A model generated the notes under the pieces. The model was not told the origin of the DNA. It did not search any database and worked only from the letters and a program-made list of their open reading frames with translations. Both the position numbers and the translations under genes were made by a program. A stretch of 19,634 bases of DNA from Streptomyces regalis. GTDB taxonomy: Bacteria > Actinomycetota > Actinomycetes > Streptomycetales > Streptomycetaceae. The stretch lies in contig NZ_LLZG01000044.1 of NCBI RefSeq assembly GCF_001509475.1, positions 1 through 19,634 of the forward strand, written 5' to 3'. This document shows positions 7,353-15,015 of the stretch, in pieces; positions within the stretch are counted from its first letter, which is position 1, and every line of letters starts with the position of its first letter.

Positions 7353-7631
7353 ATGGGCTGGTTGTGGGCGATCATCGTGGGACTGGTGCTGGGCCTGATC
7401 GCGAAGTTGCTCATCCCGGGCAAGCAGCACAGCCCTCTCTGGCTGACCACCATCTTCGGCATGCTCGGTGCCATCGTCGGCAATTCCATCGCCCGCGCGT
7501 TCGGCGTCGATTCGACCCGCGGCATCGACTGGAGCCGGCACGTCTTCCAGATCGTCGCCGCAGTGATCATCGTGTACGTGGGCGACATGCTGTACCTGGC
7601 GACGCTGGGCAAACGAAAGCAACGGACGTGA
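7353..7631 (+). CDS. GlsB/YeaQ/YmgE family stress-response membrane protein
   Basis: The 92-residue protein has three short membrane helices (about 3-21, 31-50 and 65-84) and the family's Gly-rich signatures GLVLGLIAKLLIPG and GMLGAIVGNSIA. The basic tail GKRKQRT is cytosolic. Members of this family are small inner-membrane proteins linked to general stress, with no defined activity. GAGGAGG (7341-7347) lies 5 bases before the ATG, a strong ribosome site. It is divergent from the DUF3099 gene, with about 240 bases between the two starts, and convergent with tyrS. Confidence 0.92.
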   Translation: MGWLWAIIVGLVLGLIAKLLIPGKQHSPLWLTTIFGMLGAIVGNSIARAFGVDSTRGIDWSRHVFQIVAAVIIVYVGDMLYLATLGKRKQRT

Positions 7632-7649
7632 GAGACCAACGCCCTGGCG

Positions 7650-7712
7650 GACGCGCCCTGAAGGGGCGCGGGGCTGTATCGATTTGCGGCTCCGCCGCGC
7701 GGGCGCGACCAG
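7650..7712. repeat. Dispersed Streptomyces intergenic repeat, probable copy
   Basis: The segment runs AAGGGGCGCGGGGCTGTATC, then a short gap, GCGGCTCCGCCGC (7686-7698, itself a 5-bp stem with a TCC loop), then GGGCGCGACCAGCC. I recognise this as a sequence that recurs between genes, especially convergent ones, in many Streptomyces genomes. The recognition is from memory, and only one copy is in this window. Confidence 0.55.
7652..7670. terminator. Hairpin after the GlsB-family gene
   Basis: CGCGCCC (7652-7658) and GGGCGCG (7664-7670) pair around TGAAG. The hairpin stands between two convergent genes (GlsB-family and tyrS) and could serve both. It is the first part of the repeat-like element described in the next entry. 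Confidence 0.6.
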
Positions 7713-7785
7713 CCACACTGAAGCCGCAGCCCGCAGATCACCGCACCCCTACGACGCAACCCGAAACGGCGCAACCCACGGAGCG

Positions 7786-9054
7786 CTACGCGCCGGTGAC
7801 CTCGACCGCCGCCAGGTTCTTCTTCCCGCGCCGCAGCACCAGCCACCGCCCGTGCAGCAGGTCCTCCTTCGCGGGCACCGCGTCCTCGCCGGCGACCTTG
7901 ACGTTGTTCACGTAGGCCCCGCCCTCCTTCACGGTGCGTCGCGCGGCGGACTTGCTGGCCACCAGGCCGACCTCGGCGAAGAGGTCGACGACCTGGCCGA
8001 GCTGCTCGACCTGGATGTGCGGCACCTCGGAGAGAGCCGCCGCCAGCGTCCGGTCGTCCAGCTCCGTCAGCTCGCCCTGGCCGAAGAGGGCCTTGGACGC
8101 GGCGATCACGGCGGCCGTCTGGTCGGCGCCGTGCACCAGCGTCGTCAGCTCCTCGGCGAGCGCACGCTGCGCGGCACGGGCCTGCGGACGCTCCTCGGTC
8201 TGCTTCTCCAGCTCCTCGAGCTCCTCACGGGACTTGAAGGAGAGGATGCGCATGTACGTGGAGATGTCCCGGTCGTCCGCGTTCAGCCAGAACTGGTAGA
8301 ACGCGTACGGCGTCGTCATCTCCGGGTCGAGCCAGATGGCGCCGCCCTCGGTCTTGCCGAACTTGGTGCCGTCCGCCTTGGTCATCAGCGGGGTCGCGAG
8401 AGCGTGCACGTCGGCGTGCGGCTCCAGCTTGTGGATCAGGTCCAGACCCGCCGTGAGGTTGCCCCACTGGTCGCTGCCGCCCTGCTGCAGCGTGCAGCCG
8501 TACCGCCGGTACAGCTCCAGGAAGTCCATGCCCTGCAGCAGCTGGTAGCTGAACTCGGTGTAGCTGATGCCCTCTTCGGACTGCAGGCGACGGGCGACCG
8601 AGTCCTTGGTCAGCATCTTGTTGACGCGGAAGTGCTTGCCGATGTCCCGCAGGAACTCGATGGCCGACATGCCGGCCGTCCAGTCCAGGTTGTTCACCAT
8701 CACCGCGGCGTTGTCGCCCTCGAAGGACAGGAACGGCTCGATCTGCCCGCGCAGGCGGTTCACCCAGTTCGCGACCGTCTCCGGGTCGTTCAGCGTGCGC
8801 TCGGCCGTGGGGCGCGGGTCGCCGATCTGGCCCGTCGCGCCACCCACCAGCGCCAGCGGGCGCAGGCCCGCCCGCTGCAGGCGGCGCATGGTGAGGACCT
8901 GGACCAGGTGGCCGACGTGCAGGCTGGCCGCGGTCGGGTCGAAACCGCAATAGAACGTGACGGGACCGTCCGCGAGCGCCTTGCGCAATGCGTCCTCGTC
9001 AGTGGACAGGGCGATCACGCCGCGCCACTTCAGCTCGTCGACGATGTCCGTCAC
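7786..9054 (-). CDS. tyrS: Tyrosyl-tRNA synthetase
   Basis: This cytoplasmic class I enzyme charges tRNA-Tyr. The 422 residues match the bacterial TyrRS length. The HIGH motif is HVGH at 46-49, after [11 protein letters not shown]. The tyrosine-binding segment is YQLLQGMDF (170-178), with QGGSDQWGN at 191-199. The KMSKS loop is KFGKT at 231-235. The last 65 or so residues form an S4 RNA-binding domain ([18 protein letters not shown]). The start is GTG (9052-9054) with AAGGAG at 9066-9071 on the minus strand. It lies 56 bases downstream of tldE and may be co-transcribed, although a hairpin stands in the gap. There is no room for a T-box leader. Confidence 0.97.
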   Translation of the reverse strand: MTDIVDELKWRGVIALSTDEDALRKALADGPVTFYCGFDPTAASLHVGHLVQVLTMRRLQRAGLRPLALVGGATGQIGDPRPTAERTLNDPETVANWVNRLRGQIEPFLSFEGDNAAVMVNNLDWTAGMSAIEFLRDIGKHFRVNKMLTKDSVARRLQSEEGISYTEFSYQLLQGMDFLELYRRYGCTLQQGGSDQWGNLTAGLDLIHKLEPHADVHALATPLMTKADGTKFGKTEGGAIWLDPEMTTPYAFYQFWLNADDRDISTYMRILSFKSREELEELEKQTEERPQARAAQRALAEELTTLVHGADQTAAVIAASKALFGQGELTELDDRTLAAALSEVPHIQVEQLGQVVDLFAEVGLVASKSAARRTVKEGGAYVNNVKVAGEDAVPAKEDLLHGRWLVLRRGKKNLAAVEVTGA

Positions 9055-9071
9055 GGTTCTCGTGTCTCCTT

Positions 9072-9104
9072 GAAGATCTTCGGGCAGTCGGGTGACAGCC
9101 GACT
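9072..9104 (-). promoter_or_regulatory. Hairpin and palindrome in the tldE-tyrS gap
   Basis: AGTCGG (9086-9091) and CCGACT (9099-9104) pair around 7 bases. Next to it is the perfect 10-bp palindrome GAAGATCTTC (9072-9081), just ahead of the tyrS ribosome site. The hairpin could be a weak terminator of the tld transcript or a leader structure that affects tyrS translation. The sequence alone does not decide between these. Confidence 0.4.
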
Positions 9105-9110
9105 ACGAGG

Positions 9111-10505
9111 TTATACGCCCTGACTGACAGAGCTCATGTTGAAATCGGGGACGCGCAGCGCCGGCATCGCCGCCCTGGTGAACCAGTCGCTCCACTCCCG
9201 GGGCAAGGTCTTCTCCGTACGGCCCGCCTCCGTGGCCCGCCCCAGCAGGCCCACCGGCGACTCGTTGAACCGGAAGTTGTTGACCTCGCCGGTCACCTCA
9301 CCGTTCTCGACGAGGTACACCCCGTCCCGGGTCAGGCCGGTGAGCAGCAGCGTCGCCGGGTCGACCTCGCGGATGTACCACAGGCACGTCAGCAGCAGCC
9401 CGCGCTCGGTGTCCGCGACCATCTCCTCGAGCGAGCGGTCCTCGCCGCCGTCCAGGATCAGGTTGTCGATGCCCGGCGCCACGGGCAGACCGGTCAGCCC
9501 CGCACTGTGGCGGCTGGTCGTGAGGTGCTTCAGCTCGCCCTCGCGCATCCACTCGGTGGCCGCGAGCGGCAGCCCGTTGTCGAACACGGACGTGTCGCCC
9601 CCGGAGGAGTGCGCGATCATGAAGGGCGCGGACTCCAGACCGGGCTCGTTCGGATCGCTGCGCAGAGTCAGCGGCAGCTCGGCCAGCTTCTCGCCGACGC
9701 GCGTCTTTCCGCCTGGCTTGGAGAACACGGTCCGGCCCTCGACCGCGTCCCGCCCCGACGCCGACCACATCTGGTAGATCAGCAGGTCGGCCACGGCGGT
9801 CGGCGGCAGCAGCGTCTCGTACCGGCCCGCCGGAAGCTCGAGGCGCCGCTCGGCCCAGCCGAGGCGTACGGCCAACTCGGCGTCCAGCGCCGTCGGGTCC
9901 ACGTCCTTGAAGTCCCGCGTGGACCGCCCGGCCCATGCCGAACGCGTACGGTCCGGGGACTTGGCGTTCAGCTCCAGCGTCCCGTTGGGCTGGTCGTGCC
10001 GCAGCCGCAGCCCGGTGGACGTGCCCACGTACGTCGACACCAGCTCGTGGTTGGCGAAGCCGTACAGCTCCCGCCCGCCCGCACGCGCGCGTGCGAACGC
10101 CTCACCGAGCGCCGGGGCGAAGTCGGCGAACACCGTGGACGACGTCTCGGCCGGGGCGTCGGCGAAGTCCGGCGACGCCGGTACGTCCGTGACCAGCGGC
10201 TGCGCGTCCTCGGCGGGCCCGGCGCCGCGCGCGGCGGCCTCGGCGGCCCGCACCAGCGGCTCCAGCTCGTCCGCGGTCACCGCGGACCGGGACACGACGC
10301 CGGAGGCCGTGCCCTCCTTGCCGTCGACGGTCGCGACGACGGTGAGCGTCCGCCCGCGCGTGACGCCGTTCGTGGTCAGCGCATTGCCCGCCCAGCGCAG
10401 ATTGGCGGTCGACTGCTCGTCGGCGATGACGACACACCCGTCGGCCCGGGACAGCTCCAGGGCGCGCTCGACGATCTCGTGCGGCTTGTTCGTACGGGCG
10501 CTCAT
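9111..10505 (-). CDS. TldE/PmbA-family protein, partner of TldD
   Basis: The 464-residue protein of the TldD/PmbA family lacks the HExxxH metal motif, as TldE subunits do. In E. coli TldD and TldE form a heterodimeric metallopeptidase that degrades unfolded peptides and matures some ribosomally made peptides and the CcdA antidote. Here the family features are RWAGNALTTNGVTRGRTLTV (about 37-56), the central SSGGDTSVFDNGLPL, and the C-terminal NNFRFNESPVGLL. Its ATG (10503-10505) overlaps the tldD stop (10502-10504), giving a 4-base coupled overlap, so equimolar production is expected. No membrane span or signal is seen. No RiPP precursor gene lies nearby, so a general housekeeping role is more likely than a dedicated one. 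Confidence 0.9.
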   Translation of the reverse strand: MSARTNKPHEIVERALELSRADGCVVIADEQSTANLRWAGNALTTNGVTRGRTLTVVATVDGKEGTASGVVSRSAVTADELEPLVRAAEAAARGAGPAEDAQPLVTDVPASPDFADAPAETSSTVFADFAPALGEAFARARAGGRELYGFANHELVSTYVGTSTGLRLRHDQPNGTLELNAKSPDRTRSAWAGRSTRDFKDVDPTALDAELAVRLGWAERRLELPAGRYETLLPPTAVADLLIYQMWSASGRDAVEGRTVFSKPGGKTRVGEKLAELPLTLRSDPNEPGLESAPFMIAHSSGGDTSVFDNGLPLAATEWMREGELKHLTTSRHSAGLTGLPVAPGIDNLILDGGEDRSLEEMVADTERGLLLTCLWYIREVDPATLLLTGLTRDGVYLVENGEVTGEVNNFRFNESPVGLLGRATEAGRTEKTLPREWSDWFTRAAMPALRVPDFNMSSVSQGV

Positions 10506-12025
10506 CGACCGGCCTCCTGGGTCGTGTTGAGGATGTTGACTCCCTTGAAGAGGGCGGACGGGCAGCCGTGCGAGACCGCCGCGACCTGACCCGGCTGGGC
10601 CTTGCCGCAGTTGAACGCGCCGCCGAGTACATAGGTCTGCGGACCACCGACGGCCGCCATCGATCCCCAGAAGTCCGTGGTCGTCGCCTGATAGGCCACG
10701 TCCCGCAGCTGGCCGGTGATCCGCCCGTTCTCGATCTTGAAGAACCGCTGCCCGGTGAACTGGAAGTTGTAGCGCTGCATGTCGATGGACCAGGAACGGT
10801 CGCCGACCACATAGATCCCGCGGTCGACGCTCCCGATCAGATCCTCGGTCGACATCCCCGCCGGATCCGGCTGCAGCGACACATTGGCCATGCGCTGCAC
10901 CGGCACATGGCCGGGGGAGTCGGCGAACGCGCACCCGTTGGACCGCTCGAACCCGGTCAGCTTCGCGATCCGCCGGTCCAGCTGGTAGCCGACCAGGGTG
11001 CCGTTCTTCACCAGCTCCCAGGACTGGCCCTCGACGCCCTCGTCGTCGTATCCGATGGTCGCCAGGCCGTGCTCGGCGGTGCGGTCACCGGTGACGTTCA
11101 TCAGGTCGGAGCCGTACCTGAGCTTGCCGAGCTGGTCGAAGGTGGCGAAGGAGGTGCCGGCGTACGCGGCCTCGTAGCCGAGGGCGCGGTCCAGCTCGGT
11201 GGCATGACCGATGGACTCGTGGATGGTCAGCCACAGGTTGGAGGGGTCGACGACGAGGTCGTACGGCCCTGCCTCGACGCTCGGCGCCCGCATCTTCTCG
11301 GCGAGCAGCTCGGGGATCTGCGCCAGCTCGGACTCCCAGTCCCAGCCGGTGCCGGTCAGGTACTCCCAGCCGCGTCCCACGGGCGGCGCGATGGTGCGCA
11401 TGGAGTCGAACTCGCCGCTCGACTCGTCGACCGACACGGCGGTCAGCTGCGGGTGCAGCCGCACGCGCTGCTGCGTGGTCACCGTCCCGGCGGTGTCGGC
11501 GTAGAACTTGTTCTCGTGGACCGTGAGCAGCGAGGCGTCGACGTGATTGACCCCGTCCGCCGCCAGCAGCCGCGCGCTCCAGTCCGCCAGCAGCGCCGAC
11601 TTCTCCTCGTCGGGCACGGTGAACGGATCGATCTCGTACGACGAGATCCACGTCTTCTCGCTGTGCACGGGCTCGTCGGCGAGCTCCACCCGCTCGTCCG
11701 ACCCGGCGGCCTTGATCACCTGGGCGGACAGCTTCGCCATCGCCACCGCCTGCGAGGCGACCTTGGCGGCGGCGTCCAGCGTCAGATCCACCCCCGACGC
11801 GAACCCCCAGGTCCCGCCGTGCACCACCCGCACCGCGTACCCGAGGTCGGTGGTGTCCGACGACCCGGCGAGCCTGGCGTCCCGCAGGCGCCAGGACGCG
11901 CTGCGCACCCGCTCGAACCGGAAGTCCGCGTGCTCGGCACCCAGGGCACGCGCGCGTGCGAGCGCCGCGTCGGCCAGCGCGCGTAGGGGAAGCGCCGTAA
12001 AGGCTTCGTCGATCGTATGAGGCAC
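10502..12025 (-). CDS. tldD: TldD metallopeptidase
   Basis: This is the catalytic subunit of the TldD/TldE peptidase, 507 residues from the chosen start. The zinc motif HExxxH is present as HESIGH (H269, E270, H274 in this numbering). The third ligand is likely C473 in GGAFNCGKAQPG. The N-terminal part (DEAFTALPLRALADAALARA) and YDLVVDPSNLWLTIHESIGH are typical of the family. I chose the GTG at 12023-12025 because GGGAG (12032-12036 on the minus strand) precedes it by 6 bases. An upstream in-frame start at 12058 has no such site. It leads the minus-strand cluster tldD-tldE-tyrS and is divergent from fabG across 241 bases. Confidence 0.93.
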   Translation of the reverse strand: MPHTIDEAFTALPLRALADAALARARALGAEHADFRFERVRSASWRLRDARLAGSSDTTDLGYAVRVVHGGTWGFASGVDLTLDAAAKVASQAVAMAKLSAQVIKAAGSDERVELADEPVHSEKTWISSYEIDPFTVPDEEKSALLADWSARLLAADGVNHVDASLLTVHENKFYADTAGTVTTQQRVRLHPQLTAVSVDESSGEFDSMRTIAPPVGRGWEYLTGTGWDWESELAQIPELLAEKMRAPSVEAGPYDLVVDPSNLWLTIHESIGHATELDRALGYEAAYAGTSFATFDQLGKLRYGSDLMNVTGDRTAEHGLATIGYDDEGVEGQSWELVKNGTLVGYQLDRRIAKLTGFERSNGCAFADSPGHVPVQRMANVSLQPDPAGMSTEDLIGSVDRGIYVVGDRSWSIDMQRYNFQFTGQRFFKIENGRITGQLRDVAYQATTTDFWGSMAAVGGPQTYVLGGAFNCGKAQPGQVAAVSHGCPSALFKGVNILNTTQEAGR

Positions 12026-12128
12026 GGAGGTCTCCCTGCTGTCGTGGCCTGTCGCCACCGATCATGTCGCGCGGGCGGGCCGCGGACCACACGTTTCCGG
12101 CTGGAGTGACGCATCTTTCTGTAGGGAC

Positions 12129-12158
12129 CCGACAGTGACACCCGTAAGCCACTGTCGG
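12129..12158. promoter_or_regulatory. 9-bp inverted repeat between tldD and fabG
   Basis: CCGACAGTG (12129-12137) and CACTGTCGG (12150-12158) are exact inverted repeats separated by 12 bases, giving a 21-bp centre-to-centre spacing, two DNA turns. This suits a dimeric regulator contacting one face of the helix. It lies in the divergent region, upstream of a TAGGTT hexamer (12191-12196) that could be the -10 of fabG. It could instead be an RNA hairpin. Mycobacterial mabA-inhA is known to be controlled from its upstream region, so a fatty-acid regulator is a reasonable guess. Confidence 0.5.
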
Positions 12159-12266
12159 TGCCCGAATGTCCCCGGGCGGTACCGGCCCGATAGGTTTTCG
12201 GTGAAGCCGCCTGCCATCCAGGGTGTTCGGGCGGGTGTGTCAGACCTCTATCGAAAGGGTGATCCG

Positions 12267-12971
12267 TTGAGCCGCTCGGTTCTCGTCACCGGAGGCAACC
12301 GGGGCATCGGCCTCGCCATCGCCCGCGCTTTCGCCGACGCCGGCGACAAGGTCGCGATCACGTACCGCTCGGGTGAGCCGCCGGCCGGCTTCCTGGCCGT
12401 CAAGTGCGACATCACCGACACCGAGCAGGTGGAGCAGGCCTACAAGGAGATCGAGGCCGAGCACGGCCCGGTCGAGGTTCTGATCGCCAACGCCGGCATC
12501 ACCAAGGACCAGCTCCTGATGCGCATGTCCGAGGAGGACTTCACCTCGGTCATCGACACCAACCTCACCGGCACCTTCCGCGTGGTCAAGCGCGCCAACC
12601 GCGGCATGCTACGCGCCAAGAAGGGCCGCGTCGTGCTGATCTCGTCGGTCGTCGGGCTGTACGGCGGACCCGGCCAGGCGAACTACGCCGCCTCCAAGGC
12701 CGCCCTGGTCGGCTTCGCGCGTTCCCTCGCCCGTGAGCTGGGCTCGCGCAACATCACCTTCAACGTCGTCGCGCCCGGCTTCGTCGACACCGACATGACC
12801 AAGGTGCTCACCGACGAGCAGCGTGAGGGCATCGTGAAGCAGGTGCCGCTCGGTCGTTACGCGCAGCCCGAGGAGATCGCCGCGACGGTGCGGTTCCTCG
12901 CCTCGGACGACGCCTCGTACATCACTGGAGCCGTCATCCCCGTTGACGGCGGACTGGGAATGGGTCACTGA
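12267..12971 (+). CDS. fabG: 3-oxoacyl-ACP reductase FabG (MabA-like)
   Basis: This NADPH-dependent short-chain dehydrogenase reduces 3-oxoacyl-ACP in the elongation cycle of type II fatty acid synthesis. The 234 residues show the TGGNRGIG cofactor loop (8-15), NAGITKD (75-81), and the catalytic residues N99, S127, Y140 and K144 in NYAASK. It ends DGGLGMGH, very close to the end of mycobacterial MabA. Like MabA it is short between the Rossmann strand and the first helices. I chose the TTG at 12267-12269, which directly begins the conserved SRSVLVTGG and has AAAGGG about 8-10 bases ahead. A GTG at 12237 in the same frame is an alternative that adds 10 residues. It is followed by fabI 5 bases after its stop. 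Confidence 0.95.
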   Translation: MSRSVLVTGGNRGIGLAIARAFADAGDKVAITYRSGEPPAGFLAVKCDITDTEQVEQAYKEIEAEHGPVEVLIANAGITKDQLLMRMSEEDFTSVIDTNLTGTFRVVKRANRGMLRAKKGRVVLISSVVGLYGGPGQANYAASKAALVGFARSLARELGSRNITFNVVAPGFVDTDMTKVLTDEQREGIVKQVPLGRYAQPEEIAATVRFLASDDASYITGAVIPVDGGLGMGH

Positions 12972-12976
12972 TCACC

Positions 12977-13744
12977 ATGAGCGGAATTCTCGAGGGCAAG
13001 CGCGTCCTGATCACCGGTGTGCTGATGGAGTCCTCCATCGCCTTCCACGCCGCCAAGCTGGCCCAGGAGCAGGGCGCGGAGATCATCCTCACCGCGTTCC
13101 CGCGGCCCACGCTGACCGAGCGCATCGCCAAGAAGCTGCCGAAGCCCACCAAGGTCATCGAGCTCGACGTCACCAACGACGAGCACCTCGGCCGCCTGGC
13201 CGACATCGTCGGCGAGGAGCTCGGCGGCCTCGACGGCGTCGTCCACTCCATCGGCTTCGCGCCGCAGGACGCGCTCGGCGGCAACTTCCTCAACACCCCG
13301 TTCGAGTCGGTCGCCACGGCCATGCACGTCTCGGCGTACTCCCTGAAGTCGCTGACCATGGCCTGCCTGCCGCTGATGCAGAACGGCGGCTCGGTCGTCG
13401 GCCTCACCTTCGACGCGCAGTACGCCTGGCCGCAGTACGACTGGATGGGGCCGGCCAAGGCCGCGCTGGAGGCCACGAGCCGCTACATGGCCCGCGACCT
13501 GGGCAAGCAGAACATCCGCTGCAACCTGATCTCCGCCGGCCCGATCGGCTCCATGGCCGCCAAGTCCATCCCGGGCTTCGCCGACCTGGCCTCCGTGTGG
13601 GACAGCCGCTCCCCGCTGGAGTGGGACCTCAAGGACCCCGAGCCGGCCGGCCGCGGCATCGTCGCCCTGCTGAGCGACTGGTTCCCGAAGACCACCGGCG
13701 AGATCATCCACGTGGACGGCGGCCTGCACGCCATCGGCGCCTGA
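12977..13744 (+). CDS. fabI: NADH-dependent enoyl-ACP reductase FabI (InhA-like)
   Basis: This enzyme catalyses the last reduction of each fatty acid elongation cycle. The 255 residues have the FabI-type glycine motif GVLMESSIAFHAAK (14-27), HSIGFAP (90-96) and the Tyr-x6-Lys active site Y154 and K161 in PQYDWMGPAKAAL. These correspond to Y158 and K165 of InhA. S91 occupies the place of InhA Ser94, a known isoniazid-resistance position. The C-terminus GEIIHVDGGLHAIGA is typical. The ATG lies 5 bases after the fabG stop, so the two are surely one operon in the same order as mabA-inhA. The ribosome site is weak, and translational coupling is likely. Confidence 0.96.
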   Translation: MSGILEGKRVLITGVLMESSIAFHAAKLAQEQGAEIILTAFPRPTLTERIAKKLPKPTKVIELDVTNDEHLGRLADIVGEELGGLDGVVHSIGFAPQDALGGNFLNTPFESVATAMHVSAYSLKSLTMACLPLMQNGGSVVGLTFDAQYAWPQYDWMGPAKAALEATSRYMARDLGKQNIRCNLISAGPIGSMAAKSIPGFADLASVWDSRSPLEWDLKDPEPAGRGIVALLSDWFPKTTGEIIHVDGGLHAIGA

Positions 13745-13761
13745 TCTCCCGTACGCCGTTC

Positions 13762-13800
13762 GACGCCCCGTTTCCCGCCCCGCGCGGGGAGCGGGGCGTC
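13762..13800 (+). terminator. Strong GC hairpin after fabI
   Basis: GACGCCCCG (13762-13770) and CGGGGCGTC (13792-13800) form a 9-bp perfect outer stem. Inside it CCCCGCGCGGGG (13778-13789) is itself a 12-bp palindrome, so alternative or branched structures can form. It starts 17 bases after the fabI stop and probably ends the fabG-fabI transcript. No T-run is present. Confidence 0.8.
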
Positions 13801-13906
13801 ACCCGTTCGGCCTATTCGGCCGGGCGGGGGAGACCTGCAACTGCGCACTCTGGAGTACGCGTTCACTACGCGAGCCCCTCCCCAGTACGGCCGAGGAGGT
13901 CCCCTT

Positions 13907-14263
13907 GTGCGCTTTTTCCGCCGCCTGGCCTCAACGACCGTCGCCGTCACTCTCGTGCTGCCCCTGCCGTACGAGGCGATGGCCCACGCACGCGTGCACG
14001 CCGCCGAAGCGGAAGCGCAGCCCGAGGAGCCGTTCGGCGCCGCATGCCGGATCCGCGTCACCGGCTCCCATGTGACCGCGTACTGCCACAACCCGTATCC
14101 GGAGACCGACCGGGTGAGCCTGCACGTCGAGTGCGCCCGCTGGTGGGACCTCGACAGCGACGGCTCCGAGGTGAACGCCGGGCCCGCGCAGACCGTGCGG
14201 CTGAGTGCGCGCTGCTGGAAAGAGGTCGGCTCGGTGTGGATCAGTCACCGGCGGGAGAGCTGA
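13907..14263 (+). CDS. Small secreted protein with four cysteines
   Basis: The 118-residue precursor has a basic start MRFFRR, a hydrophobic stretch to about residue 21 and likely cleavage at AMA or AHA (24-28), giving an exported protein of about 90 residues. C47, C60, C76 and C103 are all in the mature part and could form two disulfides. The mature sequence has W79, W80, W104 and W111 and acidic patches (DLDSDGSE). There is no known domain that I recognise. The GTG at 13907-13909 has a very strong GAGGAGGT site (13893-13900) 6 bases ahead. Its end overlaps the end of the GntR-family gene on the other strand by 23 bases. The role is unknown; an extracellular binding or structural role is only a guess. 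Confidence 0.8.
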   Translation: MRFFRRLASTTVAVTLVLPLPYEAMAHARVHAAEAEAQPEEPFGAACRIRVTGSHVTAYCHNPYPETDRVSLHVECARWWDLDSDGSEVNAGPAQTVRLSARCWKEVGSVWISHRRES

Positions 14264-14933
14264 AGCGCCCCGGTCGGCACAGGAACGGATAGCTCGCCGC
14301 CTCCGCCGCGGCCGCCGCCGAGTCCCCCGCGCGGATCGCGTCGACCAGCCGCGCGTGGTCCATGTGCGTCTCCGGCGTCAGCTCCTCGCCGACGTCCTCG
14401 CGCAGCCAGTCCCGCAGCACCTCGCCCAGGTCCGCGTACATCGCGGTCATCACGTCGTTGTGGGAGGCCGCCACCACCGCCAGATGGAAGGTCGCGTCGG
14501 CCGCCACGAACGCCTCCGCGTCACCCGACTCCCAGGCCTCCTCGCGCCGCACCAGCAGCGCGTCCAGCTGCTTGAGGTCCTTCTCCGTACGCCGCTCGGC
14601 GGCCATCTTCGCGGCGGCCGACTCCAGCGTGGAGCGCAGCTCGGCGATGTGCCGGGGGTCGGCGTCGGCGAAGCGGCGGTGCATGACGCCGGCCAGCTCG
14701 CTGGTCGCCACCACATAGGTGCCGGAGCCCTGGCGGATGTCCAGCAGGCCGTTGTGCGCGAGTGCGCGGACCGCCTCGCGGACCGTGTTGCGGGCCACGC
14801 CGAGCTGCTCGACCAGCTCGGGCTCCGTCGGGATACGGGAGCCGACCGGCCATTCGCCCGACGTGATCTGGTGCCGCAACGCCGCGATGACCTGCTCGGA
14901 CAGCGCCGAGCGGCGGGGATGGCTCAGGGGCAT
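14241..14933 (-). CDS. FadR/GntR-family transcriptional regulator (FCD domain)
   Basis: The 230-residue protein has a winged helix-turn-helix in residues about 8-76 with the GntR signature RIPTEPELVEQLGVARNTVR followed by EAVRALAHNGLL and RQGSGTYV. It then has an all-helical FCD ligand-binding domain (about 95-215) in which D146, H150 and H193 are the expected metal or ligand contacts. I chose the ATG at 14931-14933, with AAGGTG a few bases ahead. An in-frame start at 14984 would put the coding region into the operator. It is divergent from the MFS transporter, and the short shared region carries a dyad, so it most likely represses that transporter and itself until an effector binds. The effector is unknown. 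Confidence 0.92.
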   Translation of the reverse strand: MPLSHPRRSALSEQVIAALRHQITSGEWPVGSRIPTEPELVEQLGVARNTVREAVRALAHNGLLDIRQGSGTYVVATSELAGVMHRRFADADPRHIAELRSTLESAAAKMAAERRTEKDLKQLDALLVRREEAWESGDAEAFVAADATFHLAVVAASHNDVMTAMYADLGEVLRDWLREDVGEELTPETHMDHARLVDAIRAGDSAAAAAEAASYPFLCRPGRFSSPAGD

Positions 14934-14977
14934 GGCACACCTTCGCACGTCAGGGCCGGGACCGGGCGGCCCGGGGA

Positions 14978-15008
14978 TGGACAACCAATCATCCTATGAT
15001 TCTATGAT
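14978..15008 (+). promoter_or_regulatory. Probable GntR operator overlapping the MFS promoter
   Basis: ATCAT-CCT-ATGAT (14988-15000) is an inverted repeat of the short kind bound by FadR/GntR regulators. CTATGAT occurs again at 15002-15008, so there are two direct copies 8 bases apart. Each contains TATGAT, one mismatch from the -10 consensus. TGGACA at 14978-14983 matches five of six -35 bases and lies 19 bases before the second TATGAT. The second hexamer ends 7 bases before the ATG at 15016, which fits a leaderless transcript. The assignment is by inspection only. Confidence 0.6.
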
Positions 15009-15015
15009 GGGTTTC

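Noticed and set aside
6674..7915. 413-codon plus-strand ORF
   Set aside because: It crosses the DUF3099 gene, an intergenic region, the GlsB-family gene in another frame and the end of tyrS; low-complexity Arg/Pro/Gly product.
9055..9110. T-box leader for tyrS
   Set aside because: The gap is only 56 bases, with no specifier loop or antiterminator sequence.
7684..9123. 479-codon plus-strand ORF
   Set aside because: It is antisense to tyrS, which is unambiguous.
10568..11986. 472-codon plus-strand ORF
   Set aside because: It is antisense to tldD, which has the HExxxH motif and coupled overlap with tldE.
12943..14292. 449-codon plus-strand ORF
   Set aside because: It is out of frame with fabI and the four-Cys protein gene; Arg/Pro/His-rich product with no homology features.
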